From: an uncultured Collinsella sp.
Lineage (GTDB): Bacteria > Actinomycetota > Coriobacteriia > Coriobacteriales > Coriobacteriaceae
Direction: 5' to 3'
Length of the DNA stretch: 56,870 bases
Assembly (NCBI GenBank): GCA_902479095.1
Contig: CABSNL010000007.1
Location: 1 to 56,870, forward strand
In this document: piece after piece, positions 41,032 to 49,999 of the stretch
Position numbering within the stretch: position 1 is the first letter of the stretch
Layout of the letters: each line of letters opens with the position of its first letter
Translations under genes and position numbers: made by a program
The notes under the pieces: model-generated
Databases searched by the model: none
What the model was told of the DNA's origin: nothing
Seen by the model: the letters and a program-made list of their open reading frames with translations, nothing else

Positions 41032-41247
41032 CGTCTAAATCTGTAACAGGTAGGGCCGAAAACCCCTGCTAGATGTTACAGATCGAGATTTTTGGCCCGG
41101 CTTATTCCGTTTGTCTCAATCTGTAACAACTAGACGGTCAAAAGTGGTCTACATGTTACAGATCGAGATTGTTCGGCCCGGGCCGCCCGTTCGTCTAAAT
41201 TTGTAACAGCTTGGACCGAAAAACTCGGCTAGATGTTACAGATTGAG
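41032..41247. repeat. Palindromic array B (three ~57-bp units, ~80-bp period)
   Basis: Units start at 41032, 41112 and 41191 with 23-base spacers that are themselves related (GGCCCGG...CCGTT). The array lies between convergent 3' ends of lacI1 and lacE2. Confidence 0.8.
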
Positions 41248-41276
41248 ATGAACAGGAGGACGGGTGCGGTCTAAAC

Positions 41277-41316
41277 AAAATGGCCCGCGCATCACACATC
41301 GATGCACGGGCCATTT
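41277..41316. terminator. Bidirectional terminator between lacI1 and lacE2
   Basis: AAAATGGCCCG and CGGGCCATTT arms with an extra GCATC/GATGC helix inside; A and T runs on both sides. Confidence 0.8.
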
Positions 41317-41348
41317 ATTGTCTGCGAGCGGCAGGTGGTGTCAGCGTC

Positions 41349-43109
41349 TTATGCCTCGAGGTTTTCCTCGATCCAGGCGACGGCACCCTTGGGATCCTTA
41401 GTGAGGTCGATGTACTGTTTGCCCTTGGGCGACAGCAGCGTGATGCCCAGGCGGTCGGTGTCGGCCTTCATTTCGTTGTAATAGGTGCGAACCTGCGGAG
41501 CCAGGACGATGACGTTGTACTGGTCCATGATGGCGTAGTGGCTGCCGTAGGCACCGGCGTTGGCGGTAATGTCGATGCCCAGCTCGTCGGCGCCTTCCTT
41601 AAGCGCGTTGGCGAGCAGTGCAGAGGTGCCGGCGCCAGCGCACAGAACCAGAACCCTCAGATCCTTGCCCTTAAGGGCGGACGGAGCTGCGGAGGCCTCA
41701 GTGGCAGAAGCGGTCTCGACAACGGGAGCCTCAACGGCGGGGGCGGCAGCGGTCTTGACGGCCTTGGTCTCCTCGGCCTCTTCTTCGGCCAGGGTCTCGG
41801 CCTCCTGCTTGCACAGGACGTTGTCGTAGGCCTTGCAGAACGGGTAGTAGATCAAGAAGTCAACGACCAGCAGGACGACAACCAGGACCAGAGAGATCGG
41901 CTGGAAGTTGGTGTCGATGAAGGTGCCGATCGGTCCGGGGAGTGCCCACGGCATGGCATAGATAAAGCCGTTCATGCCCAAAAAGTCGATGAAGAACTTA
42001 CCAATGAGGACGTTGGCCACGGGGGCAAACAGGAACGGGATCAGGAAGTACGGGTTGAGGATGATGGGCGCGGCGAACAGCAGCGGCTCGTTGACGGCGA
42101 ACATCACGGGTACGACAGAGGCTTTGCCGACGGCCTTGAGCTGCTTGGAGCGCATAAAGAGCAGGAAGATAATCGGGACAATGAACGTGGCGCCGGTGCC
42201 GCCGAGTTCGCCGATGTAGTTACCGAAGTTCTCGGTCAGGGCGAGGGCGGGGTGACCGCCGGCCTGCAGCGTGGCGAGGTTGGTGGTGATGTTGCCAAAC
42301 AGCGCGGCGTTGAGGGCAGGCTTAACGACCGAGGGGCCGTGGATGCCCATGAACCAGAACAGCGGGATCATGAACCAGATGAGGGCGAGGCCGGCGTAGG
42401 AATCGGCAGCGGCGAACAGCGGGCTCACCAGCGTGGAGATGACGTTGGCAAACGGGACGGCCAAGCAGGTGCGGCAGATAACGTCGATGACGGCGACAAA
42501 CAGGATGGAGAAGCTGAAGGCGAAGATGTCGCGGAAGTTCTGGGCGATGGCGCCGGGGACTTCTTTGGGCAGCTTGATGGTGATGTCTCGCTTAATGCAG
42601 AAGGCATAGATGTTGACCGTGGCAAATGCGGCGACAAAGGAGCTCAGCAGGCCCTTGGTGCCCATGTTGTCGGTAAAGAACACCGAGACATCGGCGCCGT
42701 CGATCTTGGCACTCGTCTGGGTAACGGCCAAGATGAGCATAGCGCACATGGCGGCGACCATGGTGCTCGTGGCGTTGATGGCCTTGCCGGCAGGCATGCG
42801 GCGGTTCTTGGAGCCGGTCAGCGCGCTTGCGGTGGTGCCGGCGACCATGATGCCCACGACGCCCATCGTGAAGTTGTAAACCTTGTTGCAGAAGTTCACG
42901 ACGTCGACGTTCCACCAGTCGGGCAGCGTAAAGCCGCCGACCGTGGCGACAACGCCCGGCAGGGTCGAAATAAGCAGGAAGACAGAAGAAGACAGGATGA
43001 TGGGCATTGCTGCCAAAAAGCCGTCTTTAATGGCCTGAAGGTAGATGTTCTTAGAGACCTTGTCGAAGTACGGCTGACCTTTCTCCAAGAACTTAACGAT
43101 CGATTCCAT
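41349..43109 (-). CDS. lacE: PTS lactose-family EIICB (LacE type), cassette 2
   Basis: The 586-residue protein is closely similar to LacE1. The EIIC motifs KNRRMPAGK, FWFMGIHGPSVV and AVNEPLLFA are present, then an acidic Ala-rich linker and an EIIB domain with phosphocysteine C490 in VLCAGAGTSALL. The order differs from cassettes 1 and 3: here the GH1 gene is upstream and lacE2 is distal, with 176 bases between. GAGGAGCG precedes the ATG. It probably uses the shared EIIA. Confidence 0.92.
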   Translation of the reverse strand: MESIVKFLEKGQPYFDKVSKNIYLQAIKDGFLAAMPIILSSSVFLLISTLPGVVATVGGFTLPDWWNVDVVNFCNKVYNFTMGVVGIMVAGTTASALTGSKNRRMPAGKAINATSTMVAAMCAMLILAVTQTSAKIDGADVSVFFTDNMGTKGLLSSFVAAFATVNIYAFCIKRDITIKLPKEVPGAIAQNFRDIFAFSFSILFVAVIDVICRTCLAVPFANVISTLVSPLFAAADSYAGLALIWFMIPLFWFMGIHGPSVVKPALNAALFGNITTNLATLQAGGHPALALTENFGNYIGELGGTGATFIVPIIFLLFMRSKQLKAVGKASVVPVMFAVNEPLLFAAPIILNPYFLIPFLFAPVANVLIGKFFIDFLGMNGFIYAMPWALPGPIGTFIDTNFQPISLVLVVVLLVVDFLIYYPFCKAYDNVLCKQEAETLAEEEAEETKAVKTAAAPAVEAPVVETASATEASAAPSALKGKDLRVLVLCAGAGTSALLANALKEGADELGIDITANAGAYGSHYAIMDQYNVIVLAPQVRTYYNEMKADTDRLGITLLSPKGKQYIDLTKDPKGAVAWIEENLEA

Positions 43110-43285
43110 AGTTCACGCTCCTCTTTGCATGAAATCTTAATGGCATGCACGTTGAAAACCTATATGGTCTCCCGCTTGCTAAAAGCCCGGGTGCAGGCGG
43201 GGTCGGTCCCAGGGGGAGAGAGGGGAGCGGCTGGGTTTGTATCGCATAGGGCCGCTCCCTTCTCGGGGGAAAGCGAGGCGATGCG
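43110..43285 (-). other. Spacer between GH1-2 and lacE2
   Basis: It contains a GGGAGCGGC...GCCGCTCCC hairpin (about 43222-43260) without a T tract. It may reduce or time expression of lacE2 relative to the GH1 gene. No gene is seen. Confidence 0.4.
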
Positions 43286-44728
43286 CTACTGCGCGTCCGC
43301 CATAGTGTCGGCGAGCTCCTTGTACCAGAGTGCCGACTGCTTGATGTAGCGTTTTTGCGTGTCGAAGTCGATGTAGAACAGGCCGTAGCGCTTGTTATAG
43401 CCATTGGCCCACGAGAACTGGTCCTGCAGGCTCCAGATAAAGTAGCCCTGGACGTCGACGCCCTCGGCGCGCGCCTGGAGCACCTTCTCCATGTGCTGGT
43501 CGACAAAGTCGATGCGCTCGGGATCGGCGACGATGCCGTTTGCGTCGGGCTCGGGGTCCTTGTGGCCCAGGCCGTTTTCGGTGATATAGATGACGGGGAG
43601 GTTGGGATAGGTGGCGCTGATGTGCTTGAGCGTGTCGTAGAGGCCTTGCGGGTAGATGAGCCAATCCCAGTCGGTGGTGGGGATACCCGGCATATCGACC
43701 TGCTGCCCGACGCCCTTAAACTTAAAGCACGAGGTGCCCTTGTCTCCGGTGCCGTTAAAGCTGTTGGTTGACTCGCCATCGTAGGCGGCGATAAACGCCG
43801 ACTGATAGTAGTTGAGGCCGAACATATCGTTGCGGGGCGCCGCCTTGGCGAGCTCCTCCATGTCGCTGTCCTCAACCGTAAGTGTGGCGTTGTTGGCACG
43901 CAGAATCTCGTTGATGAGTGAGAGGGTGCGCGCGGAGTAGTGACCCAGGAAGGCGCCGTCCATGATGAAGTCGGTGTAGAAGGCGTTGTACAGGTCGGCG
44001 GCGTGCTGGTCGGCGGGCGAGTCGGTGGCAGGATATGCCGGCGTCAGGACGTTGACCATGCCAATGCGTCCGCCCAGGTGCTCGGTCTCGTCAAGATCCT
44101 TATACAGGTTGACGGCGCGGGCGTGGGCAACGAGCTCGTTGTGCTGGCTCTGGATGCCGCTCGTCACATCAAAGTGATGGTTGGGCGGGAAGTTGCCTTG
44201 GATGTATTGGGAGTGCGAGAGGCTGATGAGCTCGTTGATGGTGAACCAATTTTTAACCTCGCGGAACTCGCGGAAGCAGAACTCGGCATAGCGCACATAG
44301 GCGTCGACGGTCTTGCGGTTGAGCCAGTCGCCCTGGTTGAACAGGGCGGCGGGGGAGTCAAAGTGATGCAGGGACACATAGGGCTCGACGCCATACTTTT
44401 TGCAGCAGGCGAACAGCTCGTGGTAGTGCTTAACGCCCTCGGAGAGGGGTTCGGCATCGTCGCCGTTGGGGAAGATGCGGGTCCAGGCGATGGACACACG
44501 AATGGCGTTGAGTCCATGCTCAGCAGAAAGGCGGATATCCTCCTCGTAGCGGTTGTAGAAATCACTGGCCGGGTCGGGCAAAAAGCGACCCTGGGCGACA
44601 AGGTAATCGTCCCACATGGTCTTACCCTTGCCTGCCACCTTCGTGGAACCTTCCGTTTGGTACGCGGCGGTTGCGGCGCCCCAAACAAAGCCCTTCGGCA
44701 GCTGCTGTACGCGGTTTAGCAAAGACAT
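43286..44728 (-). CDS. 6-phospho-beta-galactosidase-like GH1 enzyme, cassette 2
   Basis: This 480-residue GH1 protein is the most divergent of the three here. The acid/base motif is TINE rather than TFNE, and the nucleophile motif is ITENGLGHKD. The phosphate-site motif FSWANGYNKRYG is kept, with Trp after Ser. It probably cleaves a different phospho-beta-galactoside from cassettes 1 and 3. ATG 44728 has GAGAGGG nine bases upstream; an in-frame ATG six bases earlier is too close to it. Confidence 0.85.
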   Translation of the reverse strand: MSLLNRVQQLPKGFVWGAATAAYQTEGSTKVAGKGKTMWDDYLVAQGRFLPDPASDFYNRYEEDIRLSAEHGLNAIRVSIAWTRIFPNGDDAEPLSEGVKHYHELFACCKKYGVEPYVSLHHFDSPAALFNQGDWLNRKTVDAYVRYAEFCFREFREVKNWFTINELISLSHSQYIQGNFPPNHHFDVTSGIQSQHNELVAHARAVNLYKDLDETEHLGGRIGMVNVLTPAYPATDSPADQHAADLYNAFYTDFIMDGAFLGHYSARTLSLINEILRANNATLTVEDSDMEELAKAAPRNDMFGLNYYQSAFIAAYDGESTNSFNGTGDKGTSCFKFKGVGQQVDMPGIPTTDWDWLIYPQGLYDTLKHISATYPNLPVIYITENGLGHKDPEPDANGIVADPERIDFVDQHMEKVLQARAEGVDVQGYFIWSLQDQFSWANGYNKRYGLFYIDFDTQKRYIKQSALWYKELADTMADAQ

Positions 44729-44847
44729 ATGCATACACCCTCTCGTCTCGCTGTTCGATATTGTGCGTTTGCGCTCAGGAGGCTCCCTGGTTAGCGTTCA
44801 GCGGTGAAAAAGCCCGATAAACACTATCTTAAAATGATTAGAACCAA

Positions 44848-44887
44848 AATGAGCACGTGAACATTTGACAATGAGCACGTTAACATC
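44848..44887. promoter_or_regulatory. LacI2 operators (two copies)
   Basis: AATGAGCACGTGAACATT (44848-44865) and AATGAGCACGTTAACATC (44870-44887) are 22 bp apart, between divergent GH1-2 and lacI2. A third copy at 45003-45019 sits just after the lacI2 promoter. Confidence 0.72.
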
Positions 44888-44926
44888 CGGCTGGGATGAA
44901 TAGAAACAAAACAACTTCAAACAGCC

Positions 44927-44955
44927 GCGAACGGTTGTATTTGTTCGGTAAGCGG
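44927..44955 (+). promoter_or_regulatory. LytTR-like direct-repeat site upstream of lacI2
   Basis: GCGAACGG and GTAAGCGG are 21 bp apart start to start. A consensus TTGACA begins six bases after the second copy. Confidence 0.65.
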
Positions 44956-44961
44956 TTTTGA

Positions 44962-44991
44962 TTGACAGAAGTTTTCATGTTGTGGTATATG
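44962..44991 (+). promoter_or_regulatory. Promoter of lacI2 (TTGACA, 18 bp, TATATG)
   Basis: A perfect -35, an 18-bp spacer and a near-consensus -10. It is flanked upstream by the direct-repeat site and downstream by an operator copy at 45003. Confidence 0.75.
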
Positions 44992-45002
44992 GCTCGGGTA
45001 TC

Positions 45003-45019
45003 ATGAGCACGTTATCAAT
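45003..45019. promoter_or_regulatory. LacI2 operator copy 3 (autoregulatory position)
   Basis: ATGAGCACGTTATCAAT lies about twelve bases past the lacI2 -10 box, near the expected transcription start. Confidence 0.6.
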
Positions 45020-45069
45020 GTATGTACGATGCGCCATGGGCGCGGGGAATAGTTGGGAAGCAGGTTAGC

Positions 45070-46107
45070 GTGGAAGGCATGGATCAGCAGACAAGGAATG
45101 GTCGTTCGGCGAGCGCGGCAGAGGTTGCGGCGCTCGCTGGCGTGAGCCGCCAGACTGTGTCTCGCGTGGTCAACGGTATGCCCAACGTGACGGAAAAGAC
45201 GCGCAAGCGTGTGCTGGCCGCCATGGAAGAGCTGGGCTTTCGTCCCAATTTTGCTGGAGCGGCGTTGCGCGGCGGGTCGTATCGTTCTATTGGCCTGTGC
45301 ATGTACAACATCACACGTGTCGGTAACCTGGCGACGCTCGAGGGTATCATGCAAGCGGCGCGCGAGCACGATTTTGCCGTCACTATGATCGAGATGGGCG
45401 GCGACAAGCCCTATGCACTTGCCGATGCCTCGCGCCGCATGGTCGAGCGACCCGTCGACGGTATGATTCTCAACATGAACCGCATGGCTCCCGATTTTGA
45501 GGAGTTTGTTCCCCAGCCGGGAGTGCGAACGGTCATCCTGTCCATGTATGCGCATCCGCGCTGCACGACGATCGACTCCGACCAGTATGGTTCGTGCGAG
45601 CTGTTGACCAATTATCTGCTGGAACATGGTCACTCGAATATGCGGTTTGTGGCGGGTCCGGAAAACTCGATTTCCTCACGTTTTCGTGAGGCCGGTTGGC
45701 GCGATACGCTGGGTCGTGCTCATGTCGATGCCGCTCCGATGCTGCGTGGCGATTGGAGTGCGGACAGTGGGTACGCCATGGGCGAGCGGATTGCGGCCGA
45801 GGTGCTTGCCGGCGGGTCGCAGGCGCCGACTGCCGTGCTTGCAGCAAATGACCAGATGGCGCTGGGCGTTATCGCCGCGCTCGAGAACGCGGGCCTGTCC
45901 GTGCCCGACGACGTGAGCGTGGTTGGTATCGACGACGCACTCGAGGGACTTGTTCCTCACAATCGACTGACGACGCTGCGATTTGATTTGCGCGGTGTCG
46001 GTAAGCTTGCGTTTGAGGCGGCGATTGGAGAGAGCTCGTCTATCGAGGCGATTCATGTGCCGAGTACGCTGGTCGAACGCTCGACTGTTAGGGACATACG
46101 GGGTTAG
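45070..46107 (+). CDS. LacI-family regulator, cassette 2
   Basis: The 345-residue protein has a LacI HTH (AAEVAALAGVSRQTVSRVVN) and a sensor domain with GDWSADSGYAMG and VSVVGIDDALEGL. GTG 45070 is preferred because a purine-rich stretch ends five bases upstream; ATG 45079 lies only two bases after GGAAGG. It diverges from the GH1-2/lacE2 genes and its operators occur between them and near its own start, suggesting joint repression and autoregulation. Confidence 0.88.
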   Translation: MEGMDQQTRNGRSASAAEVAALAGVSRQTVSRVVNGMPNVTEKTRKRVLAAMEELGFRPNFAGAALRGGSYRSIGLCMYNITRVGNLATLEGIMQAAREHDFAVTMIEMGGDKPYALADASRRMVERPVDGMILNMNRMAPDFEEFVPQPGVRTVILSMYAHPRCTTIDSDQYGSCELLTNYLLEHGHSNMRFVAGPENSISSRFREAGWRDTLGRAHVDAAPMLRGDWSADSGYAMGERIAAEVLAGGSQAPTAVLAANDQMALGVIAALENAGLSVPDDVSVVGIDDALEGLVPHNRLTTLRFDLRGVGKLAFEAAIGESSSIEAIHVPSTLVERSTVRDIRG

Positions 46108-46119
46108 GTCCTACTCCGT

Positions 46120-46259
46120 TTGTCTCGATTTGTAACAGGTAGACGGTCAAAAGCGGGCTACGTGTTACAGATTTAGATTCTTCGGAAAGAGCAATCCTGT
46201 TCGTCTCAATCTGTAACAGCTTGGACCGAAAAACTCGGCTAGATGTTACAGATTGAGAC
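46120..46259. repeat. Palindromic array C (two ~57-bp units, 82-bp period)
   Basis: Units start at 46120 and 46202. The second unit is nearly identical to the third unit of array B (CTTGGACCGAAAAACTCGG core). The array lies between convergent 3' ends of lacI2 and lacG3. Confidence 0.78.
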
Positions 46260-46279
46260 AAGCGGCCCCCGGTCCGCCC

Positions 46280-46324
46280 AAAAAAGGCCGGGGGCGGCGC
46301 GCCGTGTGACGTGCCGCCCCCGGC
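46280..46324 (-). terminator. Terminator of lacG3
   Basis: A perfect 12-bp GC stem (GCCGGGGGCGGC with GCCGCCCCCGGC) and, on the minus strand, a six-T run after it. Confidence 0.85.
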
Positions 46325-46369
46325 TGAGAAATGGGGACAGGTTATGTGGGCAGGCGACCCCGCCAGCCG

Positions 46370-47809
46370 CTAGTCCAGACGACGGGTCTGCGCCACGTGC
46401 TTATACCAGTATGCGCTTGCCTTGGGCGTGCGCTTCTGGGTTTCAAAGTCAACGTAGAAGAAGCCATAGCGCTTGTTGTAGCCATTGGTCCAGGAGAACT
46501 GATCCTGCAGGCTCCACAGGAAGTAGCCGCCCACGTTGACGCCCACCTCCATGGCCTTGAGCAACCAGCGCAGGTGCTGCTCGATGTAGTCGATGCGCGG
46601 CTGGTCGTCCACAAAGCCGTCTTTGTAGGGGTCCTTGTAGCCCATGCCGTTCTCGGTGATGAAGATCTGTTTGTAGTTGGGGTAGCGCTGCTTAATGTAG
46701 ACGAGCAGATCGAACAGGCCCTCGGGATAGATGATCCAGTCCCAGTCGGTGGTGGGGACGCCGGGCTTGTTCACATGCTCGCCAATGCCCTTAACGCGCC
46801 AGCGGCCAGTGCCCTTCTCGCCCGTGCCGTTGTGGTGCAGGTCGTTCTCGCCATCGTAGGCCTTCAAGAAGCGGCACTGGTAGTTGTTAACGCCCAGGTA
46901 GTCGTTGTAGAGCGCGGCCTCGCGCATGATTTCCAGATCCTTGTCTAGGATCTCGATGGTGCCGCCCGAGACGGCAGCCAAGCGGTTGGCGCACTCGAGG
47001 GTGTCGGGCGCGTAGTCGCCGCGGAAGGTGGCGTCGAGCAAGAACTGGTTCTGCAGCACGTGCTCGTTGTTGGCGGCTTTGATGTCGGCGGGGTCGTTCT
47101 CGTTGAGCGGGTACTTAAACTCCAGCGACTGAATGACGCCGATCTTGCCCTTAAAACCGCCGTTGTGGAAGGCCAGCACGGCCTTGGCGTGGGCGAGCAT
47201 CATGTTGTGCTCGCACTGGAAGGCCTCGGCCAGATGTGCCTTAACGCCACCGGGGAAGGTGCCCTCGATGTAGGTGTTGGAGGCGTCGGCCCAGATCTCG
47301 TTAAAGGTGAACCAGTAGGTCACCTGGTCGGCGTACTCCTTAAAGCAGAAGGTGGCAAAGTCCACAAAGGCGTCGATGGTCTCGCGGTTGAGGAAGTCGC
47401 CCTTCTCAAAGAGGGGCAGCGGCGTATCGAAGTGATGCAGCGTGACAAACGGCTCAACGTGGTGCTTGTGGCACTCGGCGAAGAGGTCGTGGTAGAACTG
47501 GACACCCTCGGGGTTGATTTCGCCGGTACCGTTGGGGAAGATGCGGCTCCAGGCGATGGAGAGGCGGATGCCGTTGATACCGAACTCCTCGCACAGCTCC
47601 AAGTCGACGGGGTACTGGTTGTAGAAGTCCGAAGCGGGATCGGGGGAGAAGCGCCCCTGGGCCTCCAGGAAGTCGTCCCAGGCAACCTTGCCCTTACCGT
47701 GGGTGCGGGTCTCGCCCTCTACCTGGTAGGCAGCGGTGGCGCCGCCAAAGACAAAGTCCTCGGGAAACTGCGCAGGCGGGTTGGTGACGCTAGCGGGGTT
47801 AACGGACAT
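46370..47809 (-). CDS. lacG: 6-phospho-beta-galactosidase (GH1, LacG type), cassette 3
   Basis: The 479-residue protein is close to LacG1 and to the LacG family of lactic acid bacteria (RFSPDPASDFYNQYPVDLEL, FAECHKHHVEPFVTLHHFDTP). The acid/base Glu is in TFNE, the nucleophile in ITENG, and the phosphate site in FSWTNGYNKRYG with the Trp typical of 6-phospho-galactosidases. It follows lacE3 by 66 bases on the minus strand. Confidence 0.9.
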   Translation of the reverse strand: MSVNPASVTNPPAQFPEDFVFGGATAAYQVEGETRTHGKGKVAWDDFLEAQGRFSPDPASDFYNQYPVDLELCEEFGINGIRLSIAWSRIFPNGTGEINPEGVQFYHDLFAECHKHHVEPFVTLHHFDTPLPLFEKGDFLNRETIDAFVDFATFCFKEYADQVTYWFTFNEIWADASNTYIEGTFPGGVKAHLAEAFQCEHNMMLAHAKAVLAFHNGGFKGKIGVIQSLEFKYPLNENDPADIKAANNEHVLQNQFLLDATFRGDYAPDTLECANRLAAVSGGTIEILDKDLEIMREAALYNDYLGVNNYQCRFLKAYDGENDLHHNGTGEKGTGRWRVKGIGEHVNKPGVPTTDWDWIIYPEGLFDLLVYIKQRYPNYKQIFITENGMGYKDPYKDGFVDDQPRIDYIEQHLRWLLKAMEVGVNVGGYFLWSLQDQFSWTNGYNKRYGFFYVDFETQKRTPKASAYWYKHVAQTRRLD

Positions 47810-47875
47810 GATGATCCAATCGTCTAAATCGAAGGGCCAGCCGGTCTTGGATGGTCGGCTGGCCCTGAGCGTTAC

Positions 47876-49642
47876 TTACTTCGAGAGTTGCTCGCTTACG
47901 AAGGCGAGAGACTTGTCGCCGTTCTGGGAGAGCTCGATGTACTGCTTACCGCGGCAGGCGACGCATTTGTTGCCCACGCGCTCGCAGTCCTTCTGCAGGT
48001 CGGCCAGGTAGCTTGCGGCTTGCGGGGCCAGGACGACCAGGTCAAAGTCGGGGAGCATGTCAACGTGGTTGCCATAGGCCTCGGCAGCGGTCTCAAGATT
48101 GATGCCGCGCTCTTTGGCAGCCTTGGCCAGCGCGTTGGCGAGAAGGCCCGAGGTACCGCCGCCCTGGCAGAGCACGAGCACGCGCTTGCCGTTGAGGTCG
48201 CTGGCGGTCGTTGCCTCGGTGGCGATAGCGGCGGGGGCGTCGGCCTTCACGGCCTCGGCAGCAGCGCCGGCGGCAACGCTCTTGGCGTCAGCCTTGCCCT
48301 GGAAGGCATCGTTGAGCTTGGCGGCCTTCTCGGCGTTCTTGGCGGCGAGCTCCTCCTCGGAAATCTCGGCCTCCTCGGCACACTTCTGGGCGTCATAGGC
48401 ACGGAAGAACGGATAGTACAGAACGAAGTCGACGACCAGGATAAGGGCGAGCATCACAAAGGCGAGCGGCTGGAAGCCCAGGCCCATGATGGTGCCGATG
48501 GGGCCGGGGACGGTCCAGGGCAGGGTGTACATAAAGCCGTTCATGCCCAAGAAGTCGATAAAGATCTTGAGGATCCAGATGTTGGCGATCGGGGCAAAGA
48601 CAAACGGGACAAAGAAGACGGGATTGAGCACGATGGGTGCGGCGAACAGCAGCGGCTCGTTGACGGCAAAGCAGACGGGGACGATGGCGGCCTTACCGAC
48701 GGCGCGCATCTCCTGAGACTTGGCCAGGAAGCAGAACATAAAGACCAGGACGAGCGTGGCGCCGGTGCCGCCCATGCAGACGACGAAGTACTGGGCACCC
48801 TGGGTCAGGACAGCGGAAGCGTGCTGGCCAGCCTGGAACGCAGCCAGGTTGTCGGTCATGTTGGCAACGAGGGCGGCGGCGATGGCGGGCTCGACGATCG
48901 AGGGGCCGTGGACGCCCACGAACCAGAACAGGCTCATGGCGCCGTAGATCACAGCGAGGCCGATGTAGCCATCGGCAGCGGTGAACAGGGGCTGGAACAC
49001 CTGGATGACGCCTTGGGCAAAGCAGAAGCCAAAAGCAACGCGGAAGACGATGTCAAAAGCCCAAAAGACGGTGATGCAGACGGAGAAGGGGATGATGTCC
49101 TTGAAGGTCTGCGAGATGTTGGGCGGAACCTGCTCGGGCATCTTGACGGTGATGTTGCGCTTGATAAAGAACTTGTAGATGATGCCGGTCACAAACGCAG
49201 CGATGAAGGCGGTCAGCAGGCCCTTGGAACCAAGGTAGGTGGTGTTGAAGCCGCTGGCGGCGTCCGTGGCGACCGTGTCGCTCGAAAGGAGCAAGAAGCC
49301 GATGATGGCCGCGCACATGCATGAGATAAAGTTAATCTGGTTATTCTTGGGCAGGTCGCGGTTCTGAGCGTCGGCGAAGTGCTTGGCCGTGGTGGCGGCG
49401 CAGGCGATGGCCAGGATGCCCATGGAGTAGTTGTAGCACTTCCACAGAGCGTTGTTGATGTCATCGGGCCAGTAGAAACCCCAGATGTTGGGGACCGAGG
49501 CTACCAGGCAGAAGATGGACGAGAAGATGATGATGGGGATGACGGAGATAAAGCCGTCGCGGATCGCCTTGAGGTACTTGTTGCGGGCGATCGCGTTGAA
49601 AAAGGGCTGGCCCTTTTCGATGATGGCGATAAGTTGCTCCAT
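47876..49642 (-). CDS. lacE: PTS lactose-family EIICB (LacE type), cassette 3
   Basis: The 588-residue protein has the EIIC motifs FWFVGVHGPSIV and AVNEPLLFA and an EIIB with phosphocysteine C492. Here the loop is CQGGGTSGLL rather than CAGAGTSA, and the C-terminus differs, so it is the most divergent EIICB of the three. The linker is rich in Glu, Lys and Ala. It lies first in a lacE3-lacG3 unit divergent from lacI3. AGGAGC lies upstream of the ATG. Confidence 0.9.
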   Translation of the reverse strand: MEQLIAIIEKGQPFFNAIARNKYLKAIRDGFISVIPIIIFSSIFCLVASVPNIWGFYWPDDINNALWKCYNYSMGILAIACAATTAKHFADAQNRDLPKNNQINFISCMCAAIIGFLLLSSDTVATDAASGFNTTYLGSKGLLTAFIAAFVTGIIYKFFIKRNITVKMPEQVPPNISQTFKDIIPFSVCITVFWAFDIVFRVAFGFCFAQGVIQVFQPLFTAADGYIGLAVIYGAMSLFWFVGVHGPSIVEPAIAAALVANMTDNLAAFQAGQHASAVLTQGAQYFVVCMGGTGATLVLVFMFCFLAKSQEMRAVGKAAIVPVCFAVNEPLLFAAPIVLNPVFFVPFVFAPIANIWILKIFIDFLGMNGFMYTLPWTVPGPIGTIMGLGFQPLAFVMLALILVVDFVLYYPFFRAYDAQKCAEEAEISEEELAAKNAEKAAKLNDAFQGKADAKSVAAGAAAEAVKADAPAAIATEATTASDLNGKRVLVLCQGGGTSGLLANALAKAAKERGINLETAAEAYGNHVDMLPDFDLVVLAPQAASYLADLQKDCERVGNKCVACRGKQYIELSQNGDKSLAFVSEQLSK

Positions 49643-49702
49643 GCAATGCTCCTAAGAGTCGGTGGGTTAGCAACGATGGTAGCTTTTGACTTTCGGTTGC
49701 CA

Positions 49703-49841
49703 AAATGTTGACGTTGCCATTTTGTGACACATAAAAAGAAGCGAAGCGGTGGTTCCTGTGCCTGCGAACCGTCGATTCCTTACGCGTAAACGTTTGAGCC
49801 GCCCGGTGGCTCTGTGTTTGCACAATGGCAACGTTAACATT
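49703..49841. promoter_or_regulatory. LacI3 operators (two copies) in the lacE3-lacI3 interval
   Basis: AAATGTTGACGTTGCCATTT (49703-49722) and AATGGCAACGTTAACATT (49824-49841) are two orientations of one site. A third, AATGGCATCGTTGACATA, is at 49969-49986 next to the lacI3 start. Confidence 0.7.
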
Positions 49842-49878
49842 TGGGCGCCAAAAGCCGTTCGGGGAAGCAAAAATGTCG

Positions 49879-49907
49879 GTGAACGGTAGGTTTTGGGTGG
49901 TGAGCGT
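49879..49907 (+). promoter_or_regulatory. LytTR-like direct-repeat site upstream of lacI3
   Basis: GTGAACGG and GTGAGCGT are 21 bp apart. A TATACT -10 box (49928-49933) starts 21 bases after the site; the -35 is poor, as expected for an activator-dependent promoter. Confidence 0.62.
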
Positions 49908-49968
49908 ATGGTGGGGGAGGCGTTAGATATACTTGAAGACGTTTCATTTGACTGCGTAGGGTGCCACC

Positions 49969-49986
49969 AATGGCATCGTTGACATA
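49969..49986. promoter_or_regulatory. LacI3 operator copy 3 (autoregulatory position)
   Basis: AATGGCATCGTTGACATA sits between the TATACT -10 and the lacI3 ATG. Confidence 0.6.
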
Positions 49987-49999
49987 GAAAGATCGACCT

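Noticed and set aside
36245..46259. CRISPR array
   Set aside because: Units are ~57 bp palindromes with related, not unique, 23-base spacers, only 2-3 per locus, and no cas genes are present.
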